DNA of 64,000 bases from NCBI RefSeq assembly GCF_963169125.1, contig NC_084794.1, positions 70,578,665 to 70,642,664 on the forward strand, read 5' to 3'. The notes beneath the pieces are model-generated. The model was given only the letters and a program-made list of their open reading frames with translations. It made no database searches and was not told the DNA's origin. A program made the position numbers and the translations under genes. Position 1 is the first letter of the stretch. Every line of letters begins with the position of its first letter. Below are positions 42,240 through 53,279 of the stretch, in pieces. Source of the DNA: Humulus lupulus (Eukaryota > Streptophyta > Magnoliopsida > Rosales > Cannabaceae).

Positions 42240-43704
42240 GTAATCAATAATGAGATAAAATAATTTGAAAGAAAAAAAATTTATGAAAAATAAGGAGTGA
42301 GAAAGTAAGGAGAGAAAATTTGAATAAATAGAATGGAGAAGAGAGAAATTGATCCAAGAAAAAATGAGAGAGAATGTGATGAGAAAGAAAGTGAATTGAG
42401 AGAAGTGAGTAGAGAAAAAATAATGAGAGAGGAAATGACGAGAGATAAAATAAGGATATATTAAGTGATGAGAGAGAAAGTAAGGATATAGTAAGTAGGG
42501 CTGTGCAGAAATTTTTACAACCCGCCCAACCCGAATAATCCGCCCAAACCAACCCGAAAAAACCGCCAAAAAACGCAACCCGAATAAACCGACCAAAATT
42601 TAAACCGCCCAATTGTTACATTGGGCGGGTTGAAAATAATTATCAACCCGCCCAATATAACCCAACCCGCCCAATTAAGAATTTATTATTTTTAATATAT
42701 TCAAATAAATATATAAATTAATTAAGTTTTGTTTTAATTTTTTTACTATAAATTTACAATATTGTTTTAAGCTTAAAAAGATAAACTTCACATTATTAGT
42801 ACTAATATTTTAAAGAAAAAAATTACAAAAATGTAAAAAAAAAAAATAACACTTTTGTTTGGGCGGGTTGACCTAACCAACCCGACAAAAAAAAAATACA
42901 ATTTCGGTTTGGGCAGGTTAACCCGCCCAAATTATTGGACAGGCTGAAATTTTTTTTTCTTCTTAATTGGGCAAGTTACGGGTCACTTTTGCTAACCCGA
43001 TTATGACATTGGACGGGTAAAAATGCCTTGTAATCCGACCAACCCGCCCAATGCTCAGTCCTAATAGTAAGTGATAAAAGAAAAAATAAGGAGATAGAAA
43101 ATGATATGAGAGAAAGTGAAGAGAGAGAAACTAATGAGATGGAAAATTATGTGACAATAATTGATGTTAAATAATAATAATTAAAAAAGTGATGTAAGAA
43201 AAAAAAATAGACAAAAAAAATTTGAGAACAACAGAAAACAATTTTTTGTTGTTCTCAAAATTTTCTATTTTTTGTAAATTTGTTTTTAAAAATTGTTTTC
43301 TGAAAACAATTTCAAACACCCCAACTTATTTTCAAAAAAGAGTTTTTAGCTTTTAAAAACAAAAAACAGTTTTTTAGTTAAGGAGTCAAACATCCTCAAA
43401 GAATTTTTTCTTGTTTTCAAATTTTATTGTTTATATTTTTTTCTCACATTACTTTTTTAATTATTATTATTATCTCATATTATTTTTTCCAATCTTGCCA
43501 TTTTCTCTCTTCTCGCCCTTTTGCTATTTTCTTTCTGTCTCTTTATTTTTTTTTCTCTCATCACTTTCTCTCTCCTCACTTCTTTATCTTCCATTTTTTT
43601 CTTATTTGATCTCGTATTAGTTTCTCTCTTCTTAATTTCTCTTTCCTCAAATTTTTTCTTTTAATTTTCTCATTCCTTATTTTTCATCATTTTTTCTTTC
43701 ACAT
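42240..43704. repeat. Purine/pyrimidine foldback region
   Basis: The plus strand is strongly purine-rich (GAGAGAAAG-type words) at 42240-42490 and 43070-43220, and strongly pyrimidine-rich at 43410-43700. Segments around 43125-43230 match the reverse complement of about 43410-43600 (including AATAATAATAATTAAAAAAGT). Outer GTGTTTGG and CAAACACC words occur at about 42132 and 43313. It looks like a degenerate long-inverted-repeat element into which the hAT MITE at 42496 inserted. Exact ends cannot be set; T3 starts at 43705. Confidence 0.55.
42496..43063. mobile_element. hAT-type MITE of a second family
   Basis: The inverted termini TAGGGCTGTGCA and TGCTCAGTCCTA are flanked by a perfect 8-bp duplication ATAGTAAG (42488-42495 and 43064-43071). 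Many copies of AACCCGCCCAA and its complement lie in both subterminal regions, the likely transposase-binding repeats. It is 568 bp, noncoding, and distinct in interior sequence from the MITEs at 7888 and 18570. Confidence 0.93.
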
Positions 43705-44316
43705 TGTTGACCCTTAAATTGGCCAACGACATAGAGTCAGATACACGATTCAAAATGAGATGAAAACAAGAGAAAAATAAAATGGAAAGCAAACGACACA
43801 AACGATTTATAGTGGTTCGGCCTCAATTGGATGGTAATGACCTACGTTCACTTAGTGTTCTTATTAATATTGAATCCCAACACTGTGATCAATGAACTAA
43901 GGTTCACGAGTTTTACAAATCTTGGGAAGATTACAACTTCGGTGAAAATCACCTTATATTCTTCTCTCAGGATACCAAGATCAAAGGTTCCAAAAAGTCC
44001 CATCCCTTGAGCGCTTTGAGTCTTATTTATAGGCTCAAGAATGTTACATGGGCCGATGTGCCTTAATTACAATTAAGACATGCGTATCATGGTAATAAAA
44101 GAGAATATAATTAATGCAAATATTACAGGATTGCATATCCAAAAGGAAGTAAATGAAAGTATGCGACCAGACTGGTCGCACCTAAGCGTGAGGCTTGATA
44201 AATCAATAACTCTCTGGTCGACGGTCGAACAGAATTCATTCTCTTAAAGTTGCCACGTGCCTGCCACGTGTAGGTCGATCCTGCCACATCATCAGGAGCC
44301 GTTTTTTGGGTAAACA
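43705..44316 (-). repeat. 3' LTR of T3
   Basis: It is related to but clearly diverged from the T2 LTRs. It shares TGTTGACC..., TTTATAGTGGTTCGG, CCTACGT(T/C)CACT and TGGTCGA(C/T)GGTCGAAC blocks. The internal PPT complement TTTGCCCCCAAG follows at 44317. The matching 5' LTR is outside the window, so no age or target duplication can be given. Confidence 0.88.
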
Positions 44317-44537
44317 TTTGCCCCCAAGTTTATTTTACTGTGACCAGCATAAAGTAAACTTAGGCAACCGACATTTCCTATGCCTTGTCAAATCTGTCAG
44401 ATTCGTCCATGCCTTCTCGAAAAAGGCAACCAATCATGTCATTGCAGTTTCCCAAAAATGGTTTGACGGCTATTACACTTACCCATGCCTTGGAAAGTTA
44501 CCCCTTATGATTACCTAGGTAACTGCACCTCGACCAA

Positions 44538-45178
44538 TATAAATAACCCTTCAAAATCACTTTTTACATTTCACTTTCTCCTTAAGAACACCGAAGAACA
44601 AGGCGTAGAAAACCCAGAAACTCAGACGATCTTGACGATCCGCGAAGCTTCTGCCCAGCCACTTGACTTAGTGTCTCAAAGATTTACTCCAATCTTTATC
44701 CAAGTAAGTTTCTCGAATTTTTCAGTCGTCGAGATGCCATGCAATATCTATTCTATATCCGTTTCGGACCTTGATTTCTTGAATTTTCTTGAAAGAAACT
44801 GTTTTGGGGTAAATGGGTACGTAAATCTGAGCATAATAGGATAAAGAAATAACACTTCATGAGGCTTAGGAATCGGTTCGGGAGTTAGGACTATTAATTA
44901 GGGTGTAAAATCGAAGTAAAAATTCGATTTTTAAGCATGTAGAAAAACTGGGTTTTTCCCGTCCTTTCAGAGTCGAAAAGTTTTTCTTAAAAAACTTTTC
45001 ACTTCTAATTTTTAATCCATTTTCCAAACTGTTCGCTTAAAATTTAGTGTTTTTGTTAGAACGATGTTGGTCGTATAGAAGCTTAACTTTATACACGAGC
45101 AACGTTATTCCAACTTTTATGCTTACTTGGTCTTTTGGCCGTAGATTCTCATCTCCCCTTCTTTGTTCGCATATTTTC
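44538..45178 (+). promoter_or_regulatory. Promoter, leader exon and 5'-UTR intron of the T3 antisense gene
   Basis: TATAAATA (44538-44545) is followed by a leader ending at 44703 with donor GTAAGT. The intron runs to just before the ATG at 45179. The expected acceptor reads TTCGCAT rather than TTCGCAG, so it is probably damaged. The conserved block reads GGGTTTTTCCCGTCC (around 44951-44964), where T1 and T2 have TTTCCCGCCC. Confidence 0.5.
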
Positions 45179-46245
45179 ATGCACGATCCGTGGGGAGGTG
45201 AGAGGCCAATCGACGACGACTTGCTCGTCCAACTGTTTGAAGATCAGGAACAGCTGTCGTTACTTATCCCGGAGATTCCTTTTTCTCATACCCCTTCTAA
45301 TAGACCTTCAACCAGTCCATCGAACATGGGTCGAGTAAAATCCACCGCCCAAAAGAAAAGGAAAACAACCTTTCCTCCTGCCAAAGAGCCTGCTCCTCGG
45401 GCTGAAAATCCATCGCCTAGACCCTGGTCTGAAAACATTTCCCAGCCAGAAATCCAAACAAAGGCCCAACCTAGGGACGTCCTTCGACCATAAGTCGAAT
45501 GGTACGTGGTACCTCCTAGCAACATCACATATAGGATGGTAGGGAATTATCTCAAGAAGTATGGACTTCCTGGGATAACTCTAGTCAAGCCCACCATCGA
45601 CCAGCTGGCAAACTTGCCTGGGGACGCCTGGTCGAGATATCATATCGAGGCAGGGGCAACCTTGCCTCTTCATCCGTTTTTCCATGGGGTGGCCAACTAC
45701 TTTGAGGTCGATCCCTTTCAAATAACACCAAACAGGTATAGAGTGCTTTCTGCTTTCTATATCTTGTACAGTCATAAGAAATGGCCCGTCTCGATGCCAC
45801 ACGAGATCAACTATCTATTCGATCTCAAATCCAACCCCAATCACAACAACATGGGGTTCTTCCATTTTTACCACCAAGAGTTTGCTCGCACCTTCCTGAG
45901 TAAGATCACCCACAAGTCCAACGTGGGAAAGTACTTCCATGAGTACTTTTTAACTCCAGATTTGGTCGCTAACAATCTGCCTTCACTGAAGGAGGTAAAT
46001 TCTTCATTTACTGGTCGTTTTATTTCCTTTAGCTTTTCCACACATTCATTAGAATATTAGTATTCTTCAGGTCCATGGCACCGACCAACTCCCACTCCAG
46101 AGATGGAGATATGAACAACATCCCTAGCCAGCATGACCGACATAGAAAAAAGCGTCAAAGAGCTGGTCGAGAAGAATAATCTAAGGCTGGTTGGTCTTTT
46201 GGCTCCTCACCAGGATGTGAGGGAAACAACTGCGGGGAGTGCTAC

Positions 46246-49200
46246 TGCAATGCCCCAAAAACCCTAATAAGGTTTAGGACCTTGATTAGGAGGCCGGGAG
46301 GGCCATAATTGATTTATTATATTATTAAATGATTATATGCATGTTTATATGAATTATATTATAATATGATGATAAATGCATGCATATGGGTCCATTTTTA
46401 ATTATAAGGGCATTTTGGTAATTTGGCCCATTAAGGCCATAATTGTGTTTTTTCATGCATGTGGGTGAATTATGATTAATACCACATTATATGTGGATTT
46501 GTTCGAGCCATTAGGCATGAGAGGATCTCATAATGCAAGTTGTCGGTCTGGTCATAACAAGGCTAGTTTCGGGACTCGAGGTGAGTCTCGGGGTAATTTG
46601 GTGATTAAAACATTGCTGGAAATTAAAGGGTAATGGGATGTGATTTATTAACATTTGAGAATATTGAGAATAATAAGAATTGGAGGACGTTAATTATGAT
46701 TAACGAGATAGGTAGGAAATGACTATTTTGCCCTTGGGAGTTGTTAAGGAAAGAAGATAAGCCTAGAGGCATTTAGGTCTTTTCACCCTATGGATAGATA
46801 TAAACTAAGAGGGCTGCCCTCAAAATAGAGCATCTCCTTCACCTTCACCTTCTTCCTCTTCATCCGTTCAACATTTTCCTCTTCTTTCCCTTTGAGATTT
46901 TGAAGCTAAGTTTGAGGATTCAAGTGTGGGAATCAAGGCTTGAGGTTCTAGGCTTGTGTTCAGCCATTGAAGAGGGTTTAATCTTGAGCTTGAGGTAAGA
47001 TTTAGCCATGAAATTTCTGGTTTTTACTCTATTTTGAAGTTAGTTTTGAGTTAGAACTTTTAATTATAGAATTGAGTAATTGGTGTGGTTTTTGGTGGTT
47101 CAAAGTTTGGGTTTTGTTGTGGGAATGTTGATTGTGTTGTGGGGATGCTTGGTTTGGATTTGGAGATGTTTGAGTAAGTTTTGGAAGGATTAAAAGAGGG
47201 AAAAAACGAGGTTTTGATGGGAGGAAACAAGGGTTTTTGGTTGATGGACAGGCAATGCCGCAACGCTTGGGAGGCAATGCCGCGACATAGGGTGCAGGAG
47301 CTTGAGGCTGGCGCCTTTGTTTGGGAGGCGGGCCGCGGCATGGTGAATGTAGGGTCGCGACCCTTAAGAGCATTTTTGGCCAAAATTATGTTTTTCTCAT
47401 GGGAACTCAAACCTTAGGCCTCGGGATCGTTCCTACTACCCGGTATAGTGGGATTTGATGTCCCAGAGGCTAGGTCTTGGTCCAAGAACCTGTTCTTGAT
47501 TTATTTTACTAATGGAATCCCATATTTGGTTATGACTAGGTGACCGCTAAGGAATTAAATGATTGATCTTTCTCAAAGTTCATTCAATTATTATATCTCC
47601 CTCGAACAAGAGGTAAGAAAACTGCACCCCATATGTTACATGCATGGTTATTCTTGATTCATGTTGGATGTTTAAATGTGGACATTAATAGCATAGCGAA
47701 TGCTTAGCAATCTTGCTCACTTGTGCATGGTTATTATTGAGGCACGTCGAGTGTTTAAATGTGATGCACGAGAAACATGTGATTAGGGCATGCCATGAAT
47801 ATTGAATATGAGACTGATCAGAGCTTGAGTCTCTGTGTTTGTGCATGATTGTAATTATGCTAGCAACTGTTAGGTAAGCATGCTGAATGCCCTACATTTG
47901 GATATTTGACATATGATATATGCCTGGTAGCATTGCTTACTTGTGCATGGTACTGACTAACTACTCAGAATTGGCAATGGTGTCAGTATTAACTGTGAAG
48001 ATGTGACCTACTTGTCAAGTTCGGCAGTAGTACTAAGCACTGGTCACCTGGTATTGACTAAAAATTCAAGAACGGCATAAGCGTCATGAACATATAGCTG
48101 ATAAAAGATCAGATCTAATCGACATCTGCATTTAATGACTTAAATGAGCATTAATGCCGGACCGACCTCAAGTTCGATGAAAACTAAAAGCACTTGTCTA
48201 GCCAAAGGCTAGTTACTTAGAGCCAGGTCCAGAGAGCCCCAGTGACTGTTTAGTCACATGGCTATGGGTGTTAAGCCCGAGTGACTTACCCAGCAGTCAC
48301 TCATTTGATTGGAGCCAGGGCGAGAGAGCCCTAGTGACTGTTTATTCACATGGCTATGGGTGCTGAGCCCAGGTGACTATTTCGTCACATGACTATGGGT
48401 GTCGAGCCCCGTAGTGACTTGTTCATCAGTCACTCATTTGATTAGAGCCATTTTCAGAAAGCCTAGGTGACTGCTTTGTCACATGGCAATGGGTTATGAG
48501 CCCCGTAGTGACTTGCTTGTCAGCCACTCATCATGGTTTAACAGAACCTCAAAGTGATATTCACTCATCTATTCATGGCTATAAGCTCTGTATGATCATA
48601 ATGATCATCATTTGTATGGCTGTGGGTACTGAGCCCCGTGGTGACTTTCTTGTCAGTCACTCATTATGGTTAATGGAACCACCAGTGTTAAATCACTCAT
48701 CTGATTAGGATTGACTTGATAGTCATCTAGTCAGGAGGGTAGGATTTCTTATCCTAGATTCCCCAGCATTATCTGAGGTTATTTGCATGCTTGAATAGAG
48801 CTATATTTGCTAGACATGCCAGATATGATTTGATGTCATGATATGACTGTTCATGAGCATATTGAGTTTTCTTGCTGGGCTTCGGCTCAAGGGTGCTATG
48901 TGGTGCAGGTAAAGGAAAAAAGAAAGCTAGACCATCCTTGAGTTCGAGAGCTTAGGTGACGATGTGTACATATGCGACTGCTCGACCGCCACAACCAAGG
49001 GTTGAAAGAGGAACTAGGGTTAAACCCTGTTTTGCCGCTTAGATCGGCTGGTTGTAAATATTTTCTTGTAATGAATCTTTAAATTATATTTTTGGGATCC
49101 CAATGTATACAGTAAACATTTTAGTGAAACGTTATATATTAACCAAAATTTGTAATCCTAAACCGCTAATCATACTTAGTTACACGATTATGGCCAAATG

Positions 49201-49269
49201 ACTCGGTTAGCGAGTTTAGCACTGTTCAAATTGCACACCGTAACGGTTCCTGAAGTTTAGGGCGTTACA
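46246..49269 (+). repeat. 5' LTR of the Tekay-like element
   Basis: This 3024-bp LTR is closely similar to 53280-56268 along its whole length. A TATA-like GATATAAACTAAG at about 46797 precedes a CT-rich leader. A hairpin array lies at about 48237-48700. It ends GGGCGTTACA just before the primer site. Confidence 0.93.
48237..48700 (+). repeat. Array of GTGACT/AGTCAC hairpins in the 5' LTR
   Basis: About nine short inverted repeats follow one another, such as GTGACTGTTTAGTCAC and AGTGACTTGTTCATCAGTCACT. Spacers repeat ATGGCTATGGGTG, GAGCCC and CACTCATTTGATT. Units of roughly 90-110 bp make a diverged tandem array. The 3' LTR has the same array. Confidence 0.85.
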
Positions 49270-49272
49270 ACT

Positions 49273-49284
49273 TGGTATCAGAGC
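49273..49284 (+). other. Primer-binding site of the Tekay-like element
   Basis: TGGTATCAGAGC, the standard plant initiator tRNA-Met complement, begins three bases after the LTR end. Confidence 0.9.
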
Positions 49285-49861
49285 GAGCCAAGGTTTAAGG
49301 GTTTCTTAAGACAAGCTGGGCATGTATGCTCGTCACTGAAGATAGCTTCACTCAGGGAATGGTAACTATTTCTGTAGTTATGTGCTTAAGTGCTTAAATA
49401 GAATGTAAATGCTTTACCTGCACATTGTATTAGGGAGCATGAGATTCTGATAGAGCCTGTCTCTTGACTATATGATCATATGCTCTGTGAATATATATAT
49501 ATGAATGCGATCATATGATTACCCGCTCTATGAACATATATAATTGTGATATTTGCATGCTGGAGTTGGAGGCATGGTGTGAATGTTGGAAGAGCAGGGA
49601 TTATGATTGATGTATGAATGCCATGGGCATGTTTTTAGCACTATAGTGGTTTATGAATGTGGAATGGTAAGATTTTTCCTGTGGGGAAAACTCTTGATAT
49701 GCTCATCATGATTAATGGGTCAAGTTATTCAATCAGCAGGTATGTATCCAAGGTAGATTATGAGGCCTAGTGGTGGTTATATAGAGGCTGGGAGTTTCAG
49801 CCAGGGGTTGAGTTCTTCATCTGCCCTTAGAATTTGTAGTAGGTGCTTACAGATGTGCAAT

Positions 49862-50710
49862 TAAGATTGCAGAGGCAAGAGGAAGAGATTAAGTGTTTGA
49901 AGCAATAGTGGAACTTGTCGGGGAACACCTCTTCCTTTGTTGTGCCAGGAGTGGCACCAGTTTTGGCTCAGCCCAGGGTTGAGAACAGATGGGAATTTCT
50001 CTATGGAAGATTCCAGGAGTATTACCCTCCAGTCTTTGAGGGAGGCCTAGATCCATTCAGAGCTGAGCAATGGATGGGCATGATCACTTCCATTCTTGAT
50101 AGTATGGGGCTGGTAGGTCACGATAGGGTGATCTATGCTACTTATGTATTGTGGGATGATGCCCGGACATGGTGGGAAGTAGTATCCCAGACGCACGACA
50201 TAGCTGTGATGGATTGGAAAGAATTTAGGCAGCTGTTCAATGAAAGATATTATTGTGATGTAGCCAAGACTACTAAGGTGAATGAATTTCTGAATCTCAT
50301 TCAGGGAAAAACATCAGTAACCGAGTATGTTAACAGATTTGATGGATTGGCCAAGTTCGCTTTTGACTTGTTACCCACAGATGTAGCTCGGAAGGAAAGG
50401 TTTATTCGGGGGTTGAATTCTAAAATAGCTCAGGGCATTAGAGTTGCCCCAGTGCATGAAATCTTCACCTATGCTCAGGTGGTAGGTAAGGCTCTTGCTG
50501 TTGAGAGCATAAGAAATGAGAAGAAGAGTGCTAGGGAGCACGGAGCTCAAGTAGTGGTACCTCCACTTATTAGAGCAAGCAAGAATGAAAGCTAGAAAAC
50601 TTACCCAGAATGTGTTCGGTGTAAGAGGCGTCATCTGGGAAAATGCCGAGCAAAAACATGTTTTTATGTGACATGGTTGGGCATTTCAAGAAAGATTTCC
50701 CAAGGCTATG
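49862..50710 (+). pseudogene. Tekay-like gag
   Basis: A frame open at 49915-50595 encodes the Retrotrans_gag domain (FEGGLDPFRAEQWM, WDDARTWWEV, WKEFRQLFNERYY, VTEYVNRFDGLAKFA). Upstream codons (RLQRQEEEIKCLKQ) precede a TAG at about 49905, so the natural start lies further 5'. After a TAG at 50593 a zinc-knuckle remnant (CVRCKRRHLGKC, GHFKKDFP) can be read with one shift. Protein from this copy would be truncated. Confidence 0.85.
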
Positions 50711-53266
50711 AAAGGATGAGCAAAAGGGGATGGACAGCTCGACTCCAGCTCGAGTGTTTATTCTGAGGCAGTCAGAGACTGAGGCTGAGACTAGTTCCTC
50801 AGGGGTGGCAGGTCAGCTTTTTAATTTTGATTTTGTATTGTGCTGACTAGCTTAGTGTCATGTTGCTCTTTGCTTGTTGCATCTAGAGAAGCATAGATTT
50901 TATATGCAGATCACATGGTTATGTTGTGATGGGAATGTGATACTGTATTGGTGATTTAAGAGATGAGTAGGGTTATGATAAAAAGGACTAATCGATGATT
51001 TTGATAAAGCTGGTTTATGACTGGCTTTGGTATGATTCAAGATATGGATTGGTTAAGTAAGTATGAGGCAGTGCTAAATTGCAAGGAAAGGATAGTAACT
51101 CTTAGGCTTGAGAGTGGGAAGCCTGTGACAGTTGGCACTGTGCATGGAATTTGTATGCTGATGACATATGTATTGAGAGTTAGAGTTTTATTGCAGGGAG
51201 ATGCATAGAACTCTTAGTTAGTGTGGTGGATACCACTTAGATTGTGCTAGTGGGATTAGAACAGACTGGATTAGTCTGTGAATTTCTGGATGTGCTTCCA
51301 GGGGGACTTGCCAAGGTTACCTTTTTTATGAAGAGATAGAATGGTAAATGGATTGGTGCCAGGAATGGAATAAGATCTAGGGCACTGTATTGAATGACTT
51401 CAGCAAAGTGGTAAGAATTAAAGGTTCAGTTATTGAGTAAGATGGTGTACTCCAAGGTGGATCTTTGATATGGTTATTACCAACTAGAGATCAGGGAGAA
51501 AGTTATACAGAAGATTGTTTGTATAAGATAAGGGCACTGGGAGTGCTGAGTTATGTTTGAGAGGGTAATTAATGTTGAGCTATCTTGATGAATTAGATGG
51601 ACAGAGCATTCAAAGGATTATTTGAATGGGATTTGTGATCATCTTGGACGATGGTATTGTGATGTATTTCTTGCGGAGATTTACCAAGGTCAAGGAACGT
51701 CTTGGTAGGCAAAAGTTTCCTTCAATGGGCAGGATATTATATGTGCCTTGGGAAATAGTTTTGATCCTTCTTATAGATCAGAACCAGTTAGTAGGTTGTT
51801 ATAACATCTCAGTGACAAGGAAAAGTGATTGATTATGCAACATGTTGGTTAAAGGATCTGACTAGAACTAGAGTAGAGTGTCTGGTGGGCCAAGTGGCTA
51901 GTTTTATTCTTGAGATTACTATCTCAGAGAAGATCAAAAGGAAAGATGATTAAGTGAACCACAGATAGGAAATATTGAGTGGGAAGTCTTAGCTGGATTA
52001 GCTAAGGATTAAACAGTGTCAGGTATGAAGTTATTATGGTATAAGGATCGGACTTGGGATCCGATGGACACTGGGATTAAATGGGAGATTCTGGATGAAT
52101 CTCATGTTACTATTTTATTCTCTTCATTCAGGCATCATGACAGTGTACCAGAGTTTGAAAGTTTTATATTTATGGCCTTGAATGGAGAGGGGCGTGACAG
52201 AACACGTGGCAAAGTTCTTAACCTGTTAGCAGGTCAAGACAGAGTATCAGAAATCAGTAAGGCCATTGCAGCCTTTGAGTATTTTATAGTGGAAATAAGG
52301 AAACATCACGATGGGTTTCGTGGTGGGGCTGCCCAGGATAGTGGGCTAGTATGAGTTGGTATTGGGTAATTATGGACCAGTATTCCAAGTGAGTTCATTT
52401 CTATCAGTGAGAGCGAATAATACAGCTGATCAAAATTCAGATCTCGATGTGAGAAAGATAGTATGACTTCTTGAGAATTCAAGGTCTATCTTATCATATG
52501 AGGACTCAGTTTTTACTTCCAGGTCTTGGAAGGGTTAAGGAAGGCGGTGAGTATATAGATGGAATTCAATACAGTTCATTATCCTCAAACTGGTGGTAAA
52601 TCAGAGAGAGAAAGAGAGTTATCCAGTATTGGAAAGGTATCTTACGAGATGAGGTATGTTCGAGAATGTTGATCACCCGTTTATTGGAATGAGATGGGTG
52701 AGGTGATGATTTTGGATCCTGAGGTTGTTCAAGGGACCATTGAGATTATTAGAGGTTAGAGCTTGGATGCTCACTTCTCAGAGTAAATGGAAAAGTTTTA
52801 CTCAATTGAAAAGCAGGAACATGGAGTTCCAAGTAGAAAATTGTATCTTCTCTAAAGTATCACCATGGAAAAAAGGTGAGGAGTTAAGGGCAAGTTGAGC
52901 CCTAAATTATTATGACCGTTTGAATCCTGGATAGGATCGGTCAGGTTGCCTTTTGATTGGCTTTATCTTTGGCACTATCCGCAGTATATAGTGTATTTTA
53001 GATTTCCATGTTGAGGACATGGGTTAAAGAAAACTCATGTGTTGAGTTATGAGAATCTGGAGATTGAGGCTAAGTTATCCTGAAAAGAATAGCCAGCTCA
53101 TATATGAGACTGAAAGAATAAGGTTCTGAGGAACAAAGTTATACCTTGAGTCAAGATAATGTTACAGAAACAGTGAGGTTGAGGGAACGACCTGGGAACT
53201 GGAATCAGTTGTGCAGAATTCTTAATCCGGGCGGTTCAGATAAATTTTGAGGACGAAATTTCTGTA
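50711..53266 (+). pseudogene. Tekay-like pol, heavily decayed
   Basis: Only islands are readable. The protease-RT linker MDWLSKYEAVLNCKERIVTL is near 51040. Towards the end, an integrase C-terminal segment (TSQSKWKSF...EFQVENCIFSKVSPWKKG, about 52765-52880) is followed in shifting frames by a chromodomain-proximal remnant (LWHYPQY). No clear YVDD, RNase H or DDE core was found. The internal region is shorter than in intact elements of the clade. Treat it as a fossil; exact losses need alignment to a relative. Confidence 0.65.
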
Positions 53267-53279
53267 AGGAGGGGATAGT
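53267..53279 (+). other. Polypurine tract of the Tekay-like element
   Basis: AAGGAGGGGATAG lies directly before the 3' LTR, after the typical GACGAAATTTC. Confidence 0.75.

Noticed and set aside
43411..43620. Phe/Ser/Leu-rich plus-strand frame
   Set aside because: It is a translation of a pyrimidine-rich tract; low-complexity artefact.
48181..48720. Repeat array with spacers resembling a CRISPR array
   Set aside because: Units are diverged and hairpins vary. The array lies inside a plant LTR and is duplicated in the partner LTR; there is no cas gene and the context is eukaryotic.
51017..52354. Several open frames inside the Tekay-like interior as separate genes
   Set aside because: They are fragments of one decayed pol region in shifting frames. 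Only short islands match the clade.
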